Shown: piece by piece, positions 1 to 8,009 of the stretch
Layout: each line of letters starts with the position of its first letter
Numbering within the stretch: the first letter of the stretch is position 1
Origin: Streptomyces marianii
GTDB taxonomy: Bacteria > Actinomycetota > Actinomycetes > Streptomycetales > Streptomycetaceae
Assembly (NCBI RefSeq): GCF_005795905.1
Contig: NZ_VAWE01000001.1
Location: forward strand, 6,561,001-6,625,000
Direction of reading: 5' to 3'
Length of the DNA stretch: 64,000 nt
The notes under the pieces: model-generated
What the model was told of the DNA's origin: nothing
The model's input: only the letters and a program-made list of their open reading frames with translations
The model's database searches: none
Made by a program: the position numbers and the translations under genes

Positions 1-1599
1 GTCACGCTCCGCTGGTGGGACGACATCTGGCTGAACGAGTCCTTCGCCGAGTACATGGGCTACCAGACCCTCACCGAGGCCACCCGCTTCACCGACACCT
101 GGACCGACTTCGCCATCGGCCGCAAGTCCTGGGGATACGACGCCGACCAGCGCCCCTCCACCCATCCCGTCGCCCCCGACCCGGACAAGGTCCCCGACAC
201 CGCCTCCGCGCTGCTCAACTTCGACGGCATCTCCTACGCCAAGGGCGCCTCCGCGCTCCGCCAACTGGTCGCCTGGCTCGGCGAGAAGGACTTCCTCGCC
301 GGGATCAACATCCACTTCGCGCGCCACCGCTTCGGCAACGCCACCCTCGCCGACTTCATCGACTCCCTCGCCGAGGCCACCGACCGCGACGTGCACACCT
401 GGGCCGCCACCTGGCTGCGCACCACCGGCGTGGACACCCTCACACCGCGGATCACCACGGGCACCGGCACCTGGCGCCTCGACATCGACCAGGACGGAAG
501 CCGGCCGCACCGCATCGCCGTCGGCGCCTACGACCGCGACCCCGTCGACGACCGCGCGCTCGTCCTGCGCGAACGCTTCGAGACCGACGTGCCCCAGGCC
601 GAGAGCGGCACCGTCCGCACCGGCCGCCGCCCCGACCTCGTCGTCCTCAACGACGGCGACCTCACCTACGCCAAGATCCGCCTCGACTCCGCGTCCGAGG
701 AACCGGCCCTGCGCGGTCTCTCCGGTATCCCCGACGCGCTCACCCGCGCCGTCGTCTGGAACAGCCTCCGCGACATGGTCCGCGACGGCAGGCTCGAACC
801 CGCCGCATACCTGGAGACCGCCCGCGCCCACCTCCCGCACGAGCGCGACCTCGCCGTCGTCCAGGGCGTCCTCGCGTTCGCCCGGGCCCAGATCGCCGAC
901 CGCTACCTCACGCCCGGGGAACGCCCCGCCGCGCTCGCCCTGCTCACCGGCCTCACCCGCGACCTCATCCGCCGCACCGAGGACGGCAGCCACCCCGACC
1001 TCCGCCTCACCGCCGTACGCCACTTCATCGACGCCGCCGCGCACCCCAACGGACTCCACGACTGGCTCGCCGACGGCAGCGTGCCCGGCGGCCCCGCCCT
1101 CGACGCCGAGCTGCGCTGGCGCGTCCTCGGCCGGCTCGCCGTCCTCGGCGCCACCGACGAGGCCGAGATCGCGGCGGAACTCGACCGCGATCCCAGCGCC
1201 ACCGGGCAGGAGGGCGCCGCCCGCTGCCGTGCCGCGCTGCCCACCCCGGAGGCGAAGGCGGCCGCGTGGTCCCGGCTGTTCGACACCGACGACCTGTCCA
1301 ACTATGTCTTCGCCGCGACCGCGCAGGGCTTCTGGCAGGCCGAACAGGCCGAACTCGTCAGCGCGTACGTGCCGCGCTTCTTCCCGGCGGCCGTCGCCCT
1401 CGCCGACCGGCGCGGGCCCGCGATCGCGGAAGCGGCCGGGCGCTACGCCTTCCCCCTCCACGCCGTGGACGCGCAGACGCTGCGCCTCGGCGAGGAGTGC
1501 CTGCGCGACGCGACGATGATCCCGCTGCTCCGGCGCAAGCTGGTGGACCAACTGGACGACCTGCGGCGGGCGCTGGGGGTGCGCGGGCACGGCGCGTAG
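1..1599 (+). CDS. pepN: Aminopeptidase N (M1 family), C-terminal part, truncated by window start
   Basis: The frame is open from base 1, so the 5' end lies outside the window; 532 codons remain. The first residues carry the M1 motif WLNESFAEY, in which the Glu (residue 13 here) is the third zinc ligand that follows the HExxH helix. The catalytic GAMEN and HExxH motifs must lie upstream. The remainder is the long alpha-helical C-terminal domain (ERAP1_C type) with GISYAKGAS near residue 77, normal for actinobacterial aminopeptidase N of about 850 residues. The enzyme removes N-terminal residues from peptides in the cytosol. A 12-bp hairpin 60 bases after the stop probably terminates it. Confidence 0.93.
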   Translation, partial: VTLRWWDDIWLNESFAEYMGYQTLTEATRFTDTWTDFAIGRKSWGYDADQRPSTHPVAPDPDKVPDTASALLNFDGISYAKGASALRQLVAWLGEKDFLAGINIHFARHRFGNATLADFIDSLAEATDRDVHTWAATWLRTTGVDTLTPRITTGTGTWRLDIDQDGSRPHRIAVGAYDRDPVDDRALVLRERFETDVPQAESGTVRTGRRPDLVVLNDGDLTYAKIRLDSASEEPALRGLSGIPDALTRAVVWNSLRDMVRDGRLEPAAYLETARAHLPHERDLAVVQGVLAFARAQIADRYLTPGERPAALALLTGLTRDLIRRTEDGSHPDLRLTAVRHFIDAAAHPNGLHDWLADGSVPGGPALDAELRWRVLGRLAVLGATDEAEIAAELDRDPSATGQEGAARCRAALPTPEAKAAAWSRLFDTDDLSNYVFAATAQGFWQAEQAELVSAYVPRFFPAAVALADRRGPAIAEAAGRYAFPLHAVDAQTLRLGEECLRDATMIPLLRRKLVDQLDDLRRALGVRGHGA

Positions 1600-1661
1600 G
1601 GCGGGCGCGTTGCGGGTGCGCGGCGCGTGGAGGGGGCGCCGCGCCGCCCCCCGCGCGGGCA

Positions 1662-1691
1662 CCCGTCGCCGGGCCCCGCCCCGGCGACGGG
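1662..1691 (+). terminator. Hairpin terminator after pepN
   Basis: A perfect 12-bp stem (1662-1673 with 1680-1691) closes a 6-base loop. There is no T-run, as usual in high-GC actinobacteria. Confidence 0.6.
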
Positions 1692-1875
1692 CGGCCCCGT
1701 GGCGCGGTGCCTCGTGCCCGCACGGAATCGGAACCTCTCGTACTGGCGTCCGTGGCGGTGATTCCGTCGTGCGGGAGGCGGAACGTCCTCGTATCGGCGC
1801 CTGTGCGGAGATCGCGTCGCCCGAGTGCGGTTCCGTCGCCGGGGGTCGGTCCCGCATTCGCCCCTGGACCGTGGC

Positions 1876-2073
1876 GCGTTGAGCGGGGCGGTTCTGTACC
1901 TGCCGGGCGTGATGCTGTGCCGGACTGTTCGACACTCCGGCGCGTTGCCCGGGGCGGTTCTGTACCTGCCGGGCGTGATGCTGTGTCGGACCGTTCGACA
2001 CTCCGGCGCGTTGCCCGGGGCGGTTCTGTACCTGCCCGGCGTGAAGCCGTGCCGCACCGTTCGACACCCCGGT
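1876..2073. repeat. Three tandem 66-bp repeats between pepN and the decarboxylase gene
   Basis: Units at 1876-1941, 1942-2007 and 2008-2073 are nearly identical; the third is the most diverged. The core is cggttctgtacctgcc followed by a gttcgacac motif. Because 66 is a multiple of three, one frame reads as a 22-residue peptide repeat (LYLPGVMLCRTVRHS). That frame has no ribosome binding site and poor GC3 bias, so I do not call it a gene. The rest of 1600-2277 holds the pepN terminator and no gene I can support. Confidence 0.85.
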
Positions 2074-2277
2074 GCCCCGCCCGGAAACCGTCGCACGACG
2101 AGCACGGGCCCCGGTGGGCGCACGGCGCCCGCCCAACGCCCCACGGCAGAGGACGCGTACCGCTTTCGGGTTCCGATCGTTGAGTTCTGCGGGCAGCCCA
2201 CCCCGACCCCGTACACCCTGGCGGGAGGCCCGTCCGCGCCCCGCAGGGCCAACGCCGACGTCCCCTAAGGACCCCGC

Positions 2278-3696
2278 ATGACGACGCCGCCGCGCCTGAC
2301 GTCGAGCCCCGGCCCCGGTGGCGGAATCCCGCCGCTCGCCGGCGGGGCCGAAGGGCCCGACGCGCTGCGGCCCCTCCTCGGCGTGGTGCTGGACGCGCTC
2401 CGCGCGGGCGCCGTCGCGCGGAACGGGCCGCTGCCGCCCGGCGGGCCCGAACCCCTGGGCAGGGCCGTGGCGGAGACCGTCGCCCCCGTGATCCCCGACC
2501 ATGGCCGCGGCGCCGAGGAAGCGCTCCGAAGCCTCGTCGAGGCCGTCGCCTACGGCGCCGCCGACCCCGCCGACCCCCGCTGCGCCGCCCACCTCCACAC
2601 CTCACCCCTCGCGCTCGCCGTGGCCGCCGACCTGGCCGCGTCCGCGCTCAACCCGTCCCTGGACTCCTGGGACCAGGCGCCCGCCGCCTCCGCGCTGGAG
2701 ACCGAGGTGACCCGCGCCCTCGCCGCCGAGGTGTACCCGCGGGCCGCGCGCCCCGACGCCCTCGTCACCACCGGAGGCACCGAGGCCAACCAGCTCGCCG
2801 TCCTCCTCGCCCGCGAGCACCACGGACCGGTCCGGATCGTCTGCGGCGCCGACACCCACCACTCGGTGCGCCGCTCCGCCTGGCTCCTCGGGCTCCCCGA
2901 GCCCGTCACCGTCCCCGCCGCGGACGGCATCACCGACCTCGCCGCCCTCGACGCCGCGCTCACCGCCCTGCCCGGAGGCCCCGTACTCGTCACCGCCACC
3001 GCGGGCACCACCGACGCCGGACTCGTCGACCCGCTCCCCGCCATCGCCGACCTCTGCGCACACCACGGCGCCGAACTGCACGTCGACGCGGCCTACGGCG
3101 GCCCGCTGCTGTTCAGCCGCCGCCACCGGACGCTGCTGCGCGGCCTCGACCGCGCCCACTCCGTCACGTTCGACCTCCACAAACTGGGCTGGCAGCCGGT
3201 AGCCGCCGGCATCCTCGCCGTCCCCGACGGCACCCGGTTCGCCCCGCTCGCCCACACCGCCGACTACCTCAACCCGGACGACGACACCGAGGCCGGCCTG
3301 CCCGACCTCCTCGGCCGCTCCCTGCGTACCACCCGCCGCCCCGACATCCTCAAGATCGCGGTCACCCTCCGGGCCCTCGGCCGCGACGGCCTCGCGGACC
3401 TCGTCGACCGCACCTGCGCCGCCGCCCGGGAATGCGCCGACCTGATCGAGAAGCACCCGGCCCTGGAACTCCACCGCCGGCCCGTGCTGACCACGGTCCT
3501 CTTCCGGCCCCGCGGCGCGAGCGACGCCGCCGTCGCCGCGCTCCGCCGCCGGCTCCTGTACGACGGCCGCGCCGTCCTCGGCCGCGCCCATGCGGACGGC
3601 AGGCTCTGGCTCAAGGCCACCCTGCTCAACCCCCACACCACCGCGCACGACCTCGACACCCTCATCGCACTCGTGGAAGGCAGCAGCACCCGATGA
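2278..3696 (+). CDS. PLP-dependent group II amino acid decarboxylase
   Basis: The protein has 472 residues and the fold type I, group II decarboxylase layout. TTGGTEAN (about 164-171) lies in the cofactor pocket, HVDAAYGG contains Asp270 for the pyridine nitrogen, and FDLHKLGW carries the Schiff-base Lys302. Relatives act on lysine, ornithine, diaminobutyrate or aromatic amino acids; DesA, which makes cadaverine for desferrioxamine, is one of them. The ATG follows AAGGA by 6 bases. The stop overlaps the start of the next gene by ATGA, so the two are translationally coupled. The neighbour is a flavin amine N-hydroxylase, suggesting an N-hydroxylated diamine. No acyltransferase or NIS synthetase follows, and I see no iron box upstream. 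Substrate is undetermined. Confidence 0.85.
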   Translation: MTTPPRLTSSPGPGGGIPPLAGGAEGPDALRPLLGVVLDALRAGAVARNGPLPPGGPEPLGRAVAETVAPVIPDHGRGAEEALRSLVEAVAYGAADPADPRCAAHLHTSPLALAVAADLAASALNPSLDSWDQAPAASALETEVTRALAAEVYPRAARPDALVTTGGTEANQLAVLLAREHHGPVRIVCGADTHHSVRRSAWLLGLPEPVTVPAADGITDLAALDAALTALPGGPVLVTATAGTTDAGLVDPLPAIADLCAHHGAELHVDAAYGGPLLFSRRHRTLLRGLDRAHSVTFDLHKLGWQPVAAGILAVPDGTRFAPLAHTADYLNPDDDTEAGLPDLLGRSLRTTRRPDILKIAVTLRALGRDGLADLVDRTCAAARECADLIEKHPALELHRRPVLTTVLFRPRGASDAAVAALRRRLLYDGRAVLGRAHADGRLWLKATLLNPHTTAHDLDTLIALVEGSSTR

Positions 3697-5138
3697 CCGG
3701 CACGTCCGCCCCCGGCGCCCCCCACACCGACCGGCCCCACGACCTCGTGGGCATCGGCATCGGGCCCTTCAACCTCTCCCTCGCCGCCCTCGCCCACGGG
3801 CTACGGGCCGGGGACGCCGCGGGCGGCCTCACCACCGCCTTCTACGACCAGCGCCCCGCGTTCCACTGGCACGCCGGACTGCTCATCGACGGCAGCACCC
3901 TCCAGGTGCCGTTCCTCGCCGACCTCGTCACCCTCGCCGACCCCGCCAGCCCCTGGTCGTTCCTCCGCTACCTCAGGGACCGCGACCGGCTCTTCCCCTT
4001 CTACTTCGCCGAGCGGTTCCACATCGAGCGCGCCGAGTACGACGCCTACTGCCGCTGGGTCAGCGACCGGCTGCCCGGCCTCCACTTCGGGCACCAGGTC
4101 GACGCCGTCCGCTGGAACCCGGAACGCTCCCTGTTCGAGGTCGACTTCACCCAGCTCGACCCGCACGGGGGAGCCGAGTCACTGGGCCGCGCCCACGCCC
4201 GCCACATCGCCGTCGGCATCGGCACCGAGCCGCACGTGCCCGAACCGCTGCAACCCCTCGTCGACGCCCCCGGTGTCGCCGTGATCCACTCCGCCGACTA
4301 CCTCGAGCACCGCGAACACCTCCTCACCGCAGGGCACATCACCGTCATCGGCTCCGGCCAGTCAGGCGCCGAGGTCTTCCTCGACGTGCTGCGCGCCCGT
4401 CCCGCCGGCACCGAGCGGGTCCACTGGCTGGCCCGCACCGAGGCGTTCGCGCCCATGGAGTACTCCAAGCTCGGCCTGGAGCACTTCACGCCCGACTACA
4501 CCCGCTACTTCCACGCCCTGCCGGAGACCGTGCGGGACGACCTCGTCCCCCGGCAGTGGCAGCTCCACAAGGGCATCGACACCGCCACCATCGCCGCCAT
4601 CCACGACGAGCTGTACCGGCGCGCCCTGCACACCGGCTGGCCCGACGCCGTCCTCACCCCGGGCGTACGCGTCCGCACCGCGGGCCGGGTCGCCACCACC
4701 AAGGTCGAACTCCACCTGGAGCACCTCCAGCAGGGCAGCCGCTCCCGGCTCACCACCGACGCCGTCGTCCTCGCCACCGGCTACCGCGAGCGCCCCCTCG
4801 ACCGGATCCTCGTCGGCCTCGACCCGTACATGCGGCGCGACGCCTCCGGCAGGCCCCGCGTCGACGAGCACTTCCGGCTCGTGCTCGACCCGGCGGTCAG
4901 CGGCTCCGTGTACGTGCAGAACGCGGAGCGCCACACCCACGGCGTGGGCGCACCCGACCTCGGACTGGCCGCCTGGCGCAGCGCGACCATCCTGAACTCC
5001 CTCACGGGCAAGGAGCCCTACCCGCTGCCCCGCCGCACCGCCTTCACCAGCTTCGGCCTCGAACGGCGCGAGGCGCCCGGCATTCCCGGCCAGGCGCCCC
5101 GGCCCGCACTGATCGAGGAACGGCACCGGGCCCGCTAG
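3693..5138 (+). CDS. Lysine/ornithine/diamine N-monooxygenase (FAD, NADPH)
   Basis: The protein has 481 residues and belongs to the IucD/PvdA/DesB family of microbial N-hydroxylating monooxygenases. The FAD-binding GIGIGPFN is at residues 20-27, the NADPH-binding GSGQSG at 220-225 and the family ATGY at 361-364. It starts at the ATG inside the decarboxylase stop (ATGA). It probably hydroxylates the terminal amine of the decarboxylation product. The pair looks like desA-desB without desC and desD. The stop is a TAG followed directly by GGCGTG, the same junction as at the ends of the repeat element just downstream. Confidence 0.88.
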   Translation: MTGTSAPGAPHTDRPHDLVGIGIGPFNLSLAALAHGLRAGDAAGGLTTAFYDQRPAFHWHAGLLIDGSTLQVPFLADLVTLADPASPWSFLRYLRDRDRLFPFYFAERFHIERAEYDAYCRWVSDRLPGLHFGHQVDAVRWNPERSLFEVDFTQLDPHGGAESLGRAHARHIAVGIGTEPHVPEPLQPLVDAPGVAVIHSADYLEHREHLLTAGHITVIGSGQSGAEVFLDVLRARPAGTERVHWLARTEAFAPMEYSKLGLEHFTPDYTRYFHALPETVRDDLVPRQWQLHKGIDTATIAAIHDELYRRALHTGWPDAVLTPGVRVRTAGRVATTKVELHLEHLQQGSRSRLTTDAVVLATGYRERPLDRILVGLDPYMRRDASGRPRVDEHFRLVLDPAVSGSVYVQNAERHTHGVGAPDLGLAAWRSATILNSLTGKEPYPLPRRTAFTSFGLERREAPGIPGQAPRPALIEERHRAR

Positions 5139-5212
5139 GGCGTGCTGCGAAGCCGCCCCGTCCGCCCTCAGGCCAGGCGGGACACTCCCCACCCGCCCTC
5201 GGGGGTCCGGCA
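5135..5212. repeat. Short CTAG-bounded fragment with a MITE-like terminus
   Basis: The 78 bases from the NMO stop to the start of the full element begin CTAGGGCGTGCTGCGAAG. This matches the terminal motif of the element at 5213-5616. The right side lacks an inverted copy, so it may be a decayed end or a nested insertion. Confidence 0.45.
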
Positions 5213-5616
5213 CTAGGGCGTTTTTCGAAAGTCCCGTCTGGGCGGGGCCTCTGGCACGCACCCTCGCGGCGTCGTCGGTCGTCGGCGCAGCCCGCTGCGT
5301 TCTCCTCCCTGCGCCTCGCGATCTTCCCCTCGGCCCGGTGGGCCTGGGGAGGCCCCGCCTCCTCGGCCCGGTGGACCTGGGGAGACCCCACCCCCTCGGC
5401 CCGGTGGGCCTGGGGAGACCCCACCCCCTCGGCCCGGTGGGCCTGGGGAGACCCCACCCCCTCGGCCTGAGGGCCTGGGGAGACCCCACCCCCTCGGCCT
5501 GAGGGCCTGGGGAGACCCCACCCCCCCCGGCCCGGAGGGCCTGGGGAGTCCCCATGCACCAGAGGCCCCCGCCCCCGCCCTGGGGCGAACGACGCTACCT
5601 TCGAAACACGCCCTAG
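5213..5616. mobile_element. MITE-like element, copy A, with CTAG ends and internal 33-bp repeats
   Basis: The ends are imperfect inverted repeats: left CTAGGGCGTTTTTCGAAAG, right (reverse complement) CTAGGGCGTGTTTCGAAGG. About 120 bases of unique sequence are followed by seven copies of a 32-34-bp unit, marked by cctggggag at 5343, 5376, 5409, 5442, 5474, 5506 and 5540. Each unit contains TGGGG-AGA-CCCCA or a variant, a small hairpin. The same sequence with four units is at 36526-36829. There is no transposase, so it would move only in trans. It sits between convergent genes, and its right CTAG holds the TAG stop of the 5'-nucleotidase. Confidence 0.75.
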
Positions 5617-7406
5617 AAGACCGGAACACCGTCCCGGGTCAGCCTCCAGCCCACCGACGCGAACGCCGCCGGGTCCACCGTGCCCTTCGCCTGGACCCAC
5701 TGGATGATCGTGTTGCGGATCTCGTCCGAGTTCGACCACAGCTGCCGGGCGTCGGCGACGTGCGGGAACGCACCACCGCCACTGGCCCGGTAGTTGTTCA
5801 CGGCCAGGACGAACTGCGCCGCCGGGTCCAGTGCCCTGCCCTCGAACGACAGGTTCACGATCCGCGACCCGGCGGGCTTCGCGATGTCGATCTCGTACGT
5901 CAGACCCGCGACGGCGTCGTAGTTGTAGTCCGGAACGCCGTCGGCGTTCGTCAGCTTCGCCGTGTCCACCGGGGCCCCCGCCGGGGTCTGCGCGTAGTAC
6001 CGCGCCGAGTACTCCAGATAGTCCTTCAGCTGGGCACCGGTCATCAACCGCGCCTCCAGCGTGTTCTCGAACGGGTACAGGCCGGCAGCGTCCCTGATCG
6101 TCACCTGCCCGGCCGGGATCGCCGCCGTGCGCGAGAAGCACGACGCCTGCGACAGCACCGGCAGCGCCGCCCACTGCCCGCCCGCCAGCGCCGACTTCAC
6201 CGTCTCCGCCTGCACATGGTTGATCAGGTCGATGATCGGCTCGTCCTTCCACGGCGCCTCCGCCGTGGCCATCGCCGCCGTCGAGGTGCCGATGACCTGG
6301 TTGACGTACGCCACGACCTTCGCGTGCTCGTCCCCCAGCAGCTTCGTGACCCGCGGGTCCTCCGGGACCGTGTTGGAGTTCAGGACCTTCGCCCCCACGT
6401 TCGCCACCGTCCACCGGCCCCGCTCCCACACGAGGTCGAAGTCGAAGAGGGTCAGCCGCTGGCCCCACTTCAGCGGCTCGGACAGCACGACCGGCCTGCC
6501 CGTCTCCTTGTTGGTGACCGTGTACTCGGCGATCTCGGTGTGCGCGTGACCCACGAGGACCGCGTCGATCCCCGGGACCTGCTCGGCCACCAGCGCCGCC
6601 GCGTTCTCGACGTACGGCAGCTGGTCGCCGTACGAGGAGGTGCCGCTGGACCCGGAGTGCGCCGACACGATCACCACGTCGGCGCCCATCGAGCGCAGTT
6701 TCGGCACCCACTTCGCCGCCTGCTCCTCCAGGCCGGGGAACACCATCCTCCCGCTGACGTTGGCCTTGTCCCAGATCGCGATGCCCGGGTTCGTCAGCCC
6801 CAGCACCGCCACCCGCACATCACGCCCGTGCGGCGTGCGCAGCCGGTGCATGCTGTACGGCGGGAACGCCGGCCGCAGCGTCCTCGCGTCCAGGGCGTTG
6901 GCGCCGAGCAGGGGGAAGTCGCACTGCTCCTGGAACTTGCGCAGCACCGGGATGCCGTAGTTGAACTCGTGATTGCCGAGCGCGGCGGCGTCGTATCCGA
7001 TGGCGTTCATGGCCTGCGCCATGGGGTGCACCGGGCCGCGGCGCGCGGTGATCGGGTCGACCTTGGCGTAGTAGTACGACAGCTGCGTGCCCTGGATCGT
7101 GTCACCGGCGTCGATGAGCAGCGTGTTGCGCCGGCCCTTCTCCTTGCGCACCTGCTCGACCAGGGTGGAGATCTTGGCCAGGCCGACGTCGTTGTGGGCC
7201 TTGTCGTCGAACTCCCGGTCGGTGAAGTAGTCCCAGTTGAAGACGTTTCCATGGAGGTCGGTGGTGCCCATCACGGTGAACGAGTACCGCTTCTCCCGCC
7301 CCGGGCCGCCGTGGGCCGCGGCGGGGACGGCGGTACCGCCCGCGATGGCGGCACCGGCCCCTGCGGCGGCCGAACGGCCCAGGAACGTCCTGCGATTGAG
7401 CGGCAT
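5613..7406 (-). CDS. Tat-secreted 5'-nucleotidase / 2',3'-cyclic phosphodiesterase (UshA family)
   Basis: The protein has 597 residues. The N-terminus MPLNRRTFLG plus an alanine-rich stretch is a twin-arginine signal. A calcineurin-like phosphoesterase domain follows with TDLHGN, GDTIQG, GNHEFNYG and GHAHTEI, which bind the two metals. The C-terminal 5_nucleotid_C domain carries the substrate pocket (NNYRASGGG). It hydrolyses extracellular nucleotides to release phosphate and nucleosides. The ATG at 7406 follows GGGGAGA by 5 bases and gives a clean Tat signal, so the upstream in-frame Met codons are rejected. The stop codon overlaps the end of the MITE-like element. Confidence 0.9.
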   Translation of the reverse strand: MPLNRRTFLGRSAAAGAGAAIAGGTAVPAAAHGGPGREKRYSFTVMGTTDLHGNVFNWDYFTDREFDDKAHNDVGLAKISTLVEQVRKEKGRRNTLLIDAGDTIQGTQLSYYYAKVDPITARRGPVHPMAQAMNAIGYDAAALGNHEFNYGIPVLRKFQEQCDFPLLGANALDARTLRPAFPPYSMHRLRTPHGRDVRVAVLGLTNPGIAIWDKANVSGRMVFPGLEEQAAKWVPKLRSMGADVVIVSAHSGSSGTSSYGDQLPYVENAAALVAEQVPGIDAVLVGHAHTEIAEYTVTNKETGRPVVLSEPLKWGQRLTLFDFDLVWERGRWTVANVGAKVLNSNTVPEDPRVTKLLGDEHAKVVAYVNQVIGTSTAAMATAEAPWKDEPIIDLINHVQAETVKSALAGGQWAALPVLSQASCFSRTAAIPAGQVTIRDAAGLYPFENTLEARLMTGAQLKDYLEYSARYYAQTPAGAPVDTAKLTNADGVPDYNYDAVAGLTYEIDIAKPAGSRIVNLSFEGRALDPAAQFVLAVNNYRASGGGAFPHVADARQLWSNSDEIRNTIIQWVQAKGTVDPAAFASVGWRLTRDGVPVF

Positions 7407-7579
7407 GTGATCTCCCCTGTCTTCCATGGCGCTACGCGTGTGGAACAACGCGCGTAGAGTCTGACGCAGGGCGGCCCGGTCGCGAAAGAGCCGGAGACCG
7501 ATCAGCGAGAGAGCCCACATGAACAGCGGTGTGCCGACGCCGGCCCCGCGCCCTACGGCACCCCGGAGACTCCAGAGTC

Positions 7580-7852
7580 GCGGTGAGCGGTGAGGCCCGT
7601 CGCCAGGCCGTCCTCGGAGCCGTACAGCGGGCCCGCGAGTACGCCGCCGCTCTCGGCGCCCGCCTGGCCGCGCTGGTCGAACTCGCCGACCTCGGCGCCG
7701 AGGCCCCGGCCCCCAGGGAATGCCAATGCCCCGGCGACCGGAGCGCTGCGCTCCGCCGCCTTCGCCGGCGCCACCGGCGAAGCAGCCCCGGCCCTCGATC
7801 TCGAACCCCAGCGGCAGACGGTGTACGTCCAGGTCAAGGCCGCTTCACCAGG
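7580..7852 (+). pseudogene. Decayed C-terminal fragment of a SIMPL-domain (DUF541) gene
   Basis: One frame from 7580 reads EARRQAVLGAVQRAREYAAA and then LVELADLG, typical of the helix and strand near the end of SIMPL proteins. About 50 residues later the family-like ending LDLEPQRQTVYVQVKA appears in another frame. A frameshift near 7720-7735 would join them. No N-terminal SIMPL half, start codon or ribosome site is visible. The rest of 7407-8009 has the promoter regions of the flanking divergent genes and an AT-rich patch near 7915-7945. Confidence 0.55.
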
Positions 7853-7997
7853 ACGCCACCGGAACTCCGACGCCGCCGCGGGTGCCCGGATGCTCAGAAG
7901 AGCACCCCCATGCACAATTCAATACTTGTCAATAAGGCTTCATGGAAAGGTTGTTGAGTAGTCACGGACAGCCAACTCTCTACCGGCGGGTAAGACA

Positions 7998-8009
7998 TAG
8001 GCTCGAACC
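7998..8009 (+). promoter_or_regulatory. Candidate -10 box directly before pyk (leaderless start)
   Basis: TAGGCT (7998-8003) lies 6 bases before the pyk ATG, and no ribosome binding site is present. This spacing fits a transcript beginning at the start codon. No clear -35 is seen. Confidence 0.45.

Noticed and set aside
15..2183. Long open frame over the pepN end and the 66-bp repeats
   Set aside because: It is an arginine/proline-rich shadow of the real pepN frame, a usual artefact of high-GC DNA.
1825..2268. 147-residue frame with the repeated LYLPGVMLCRTVRHS peptide
   Set aside because: There is no ribosome site and third positions are not GC-biased, unlike every real gene here.
2278..5138. 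Complete hydroxamate siderophore cluster
   Set aside because: Only the decarboxylase and N-hydroxylase are present; no acyltransferase, synthetase, transporter or iron box was found.
5340..5560. Regular 33-bp repeats considered as a CRISPR array
   Set aside because: The units are contiguous with no unique spacers, and no cas genes are near.
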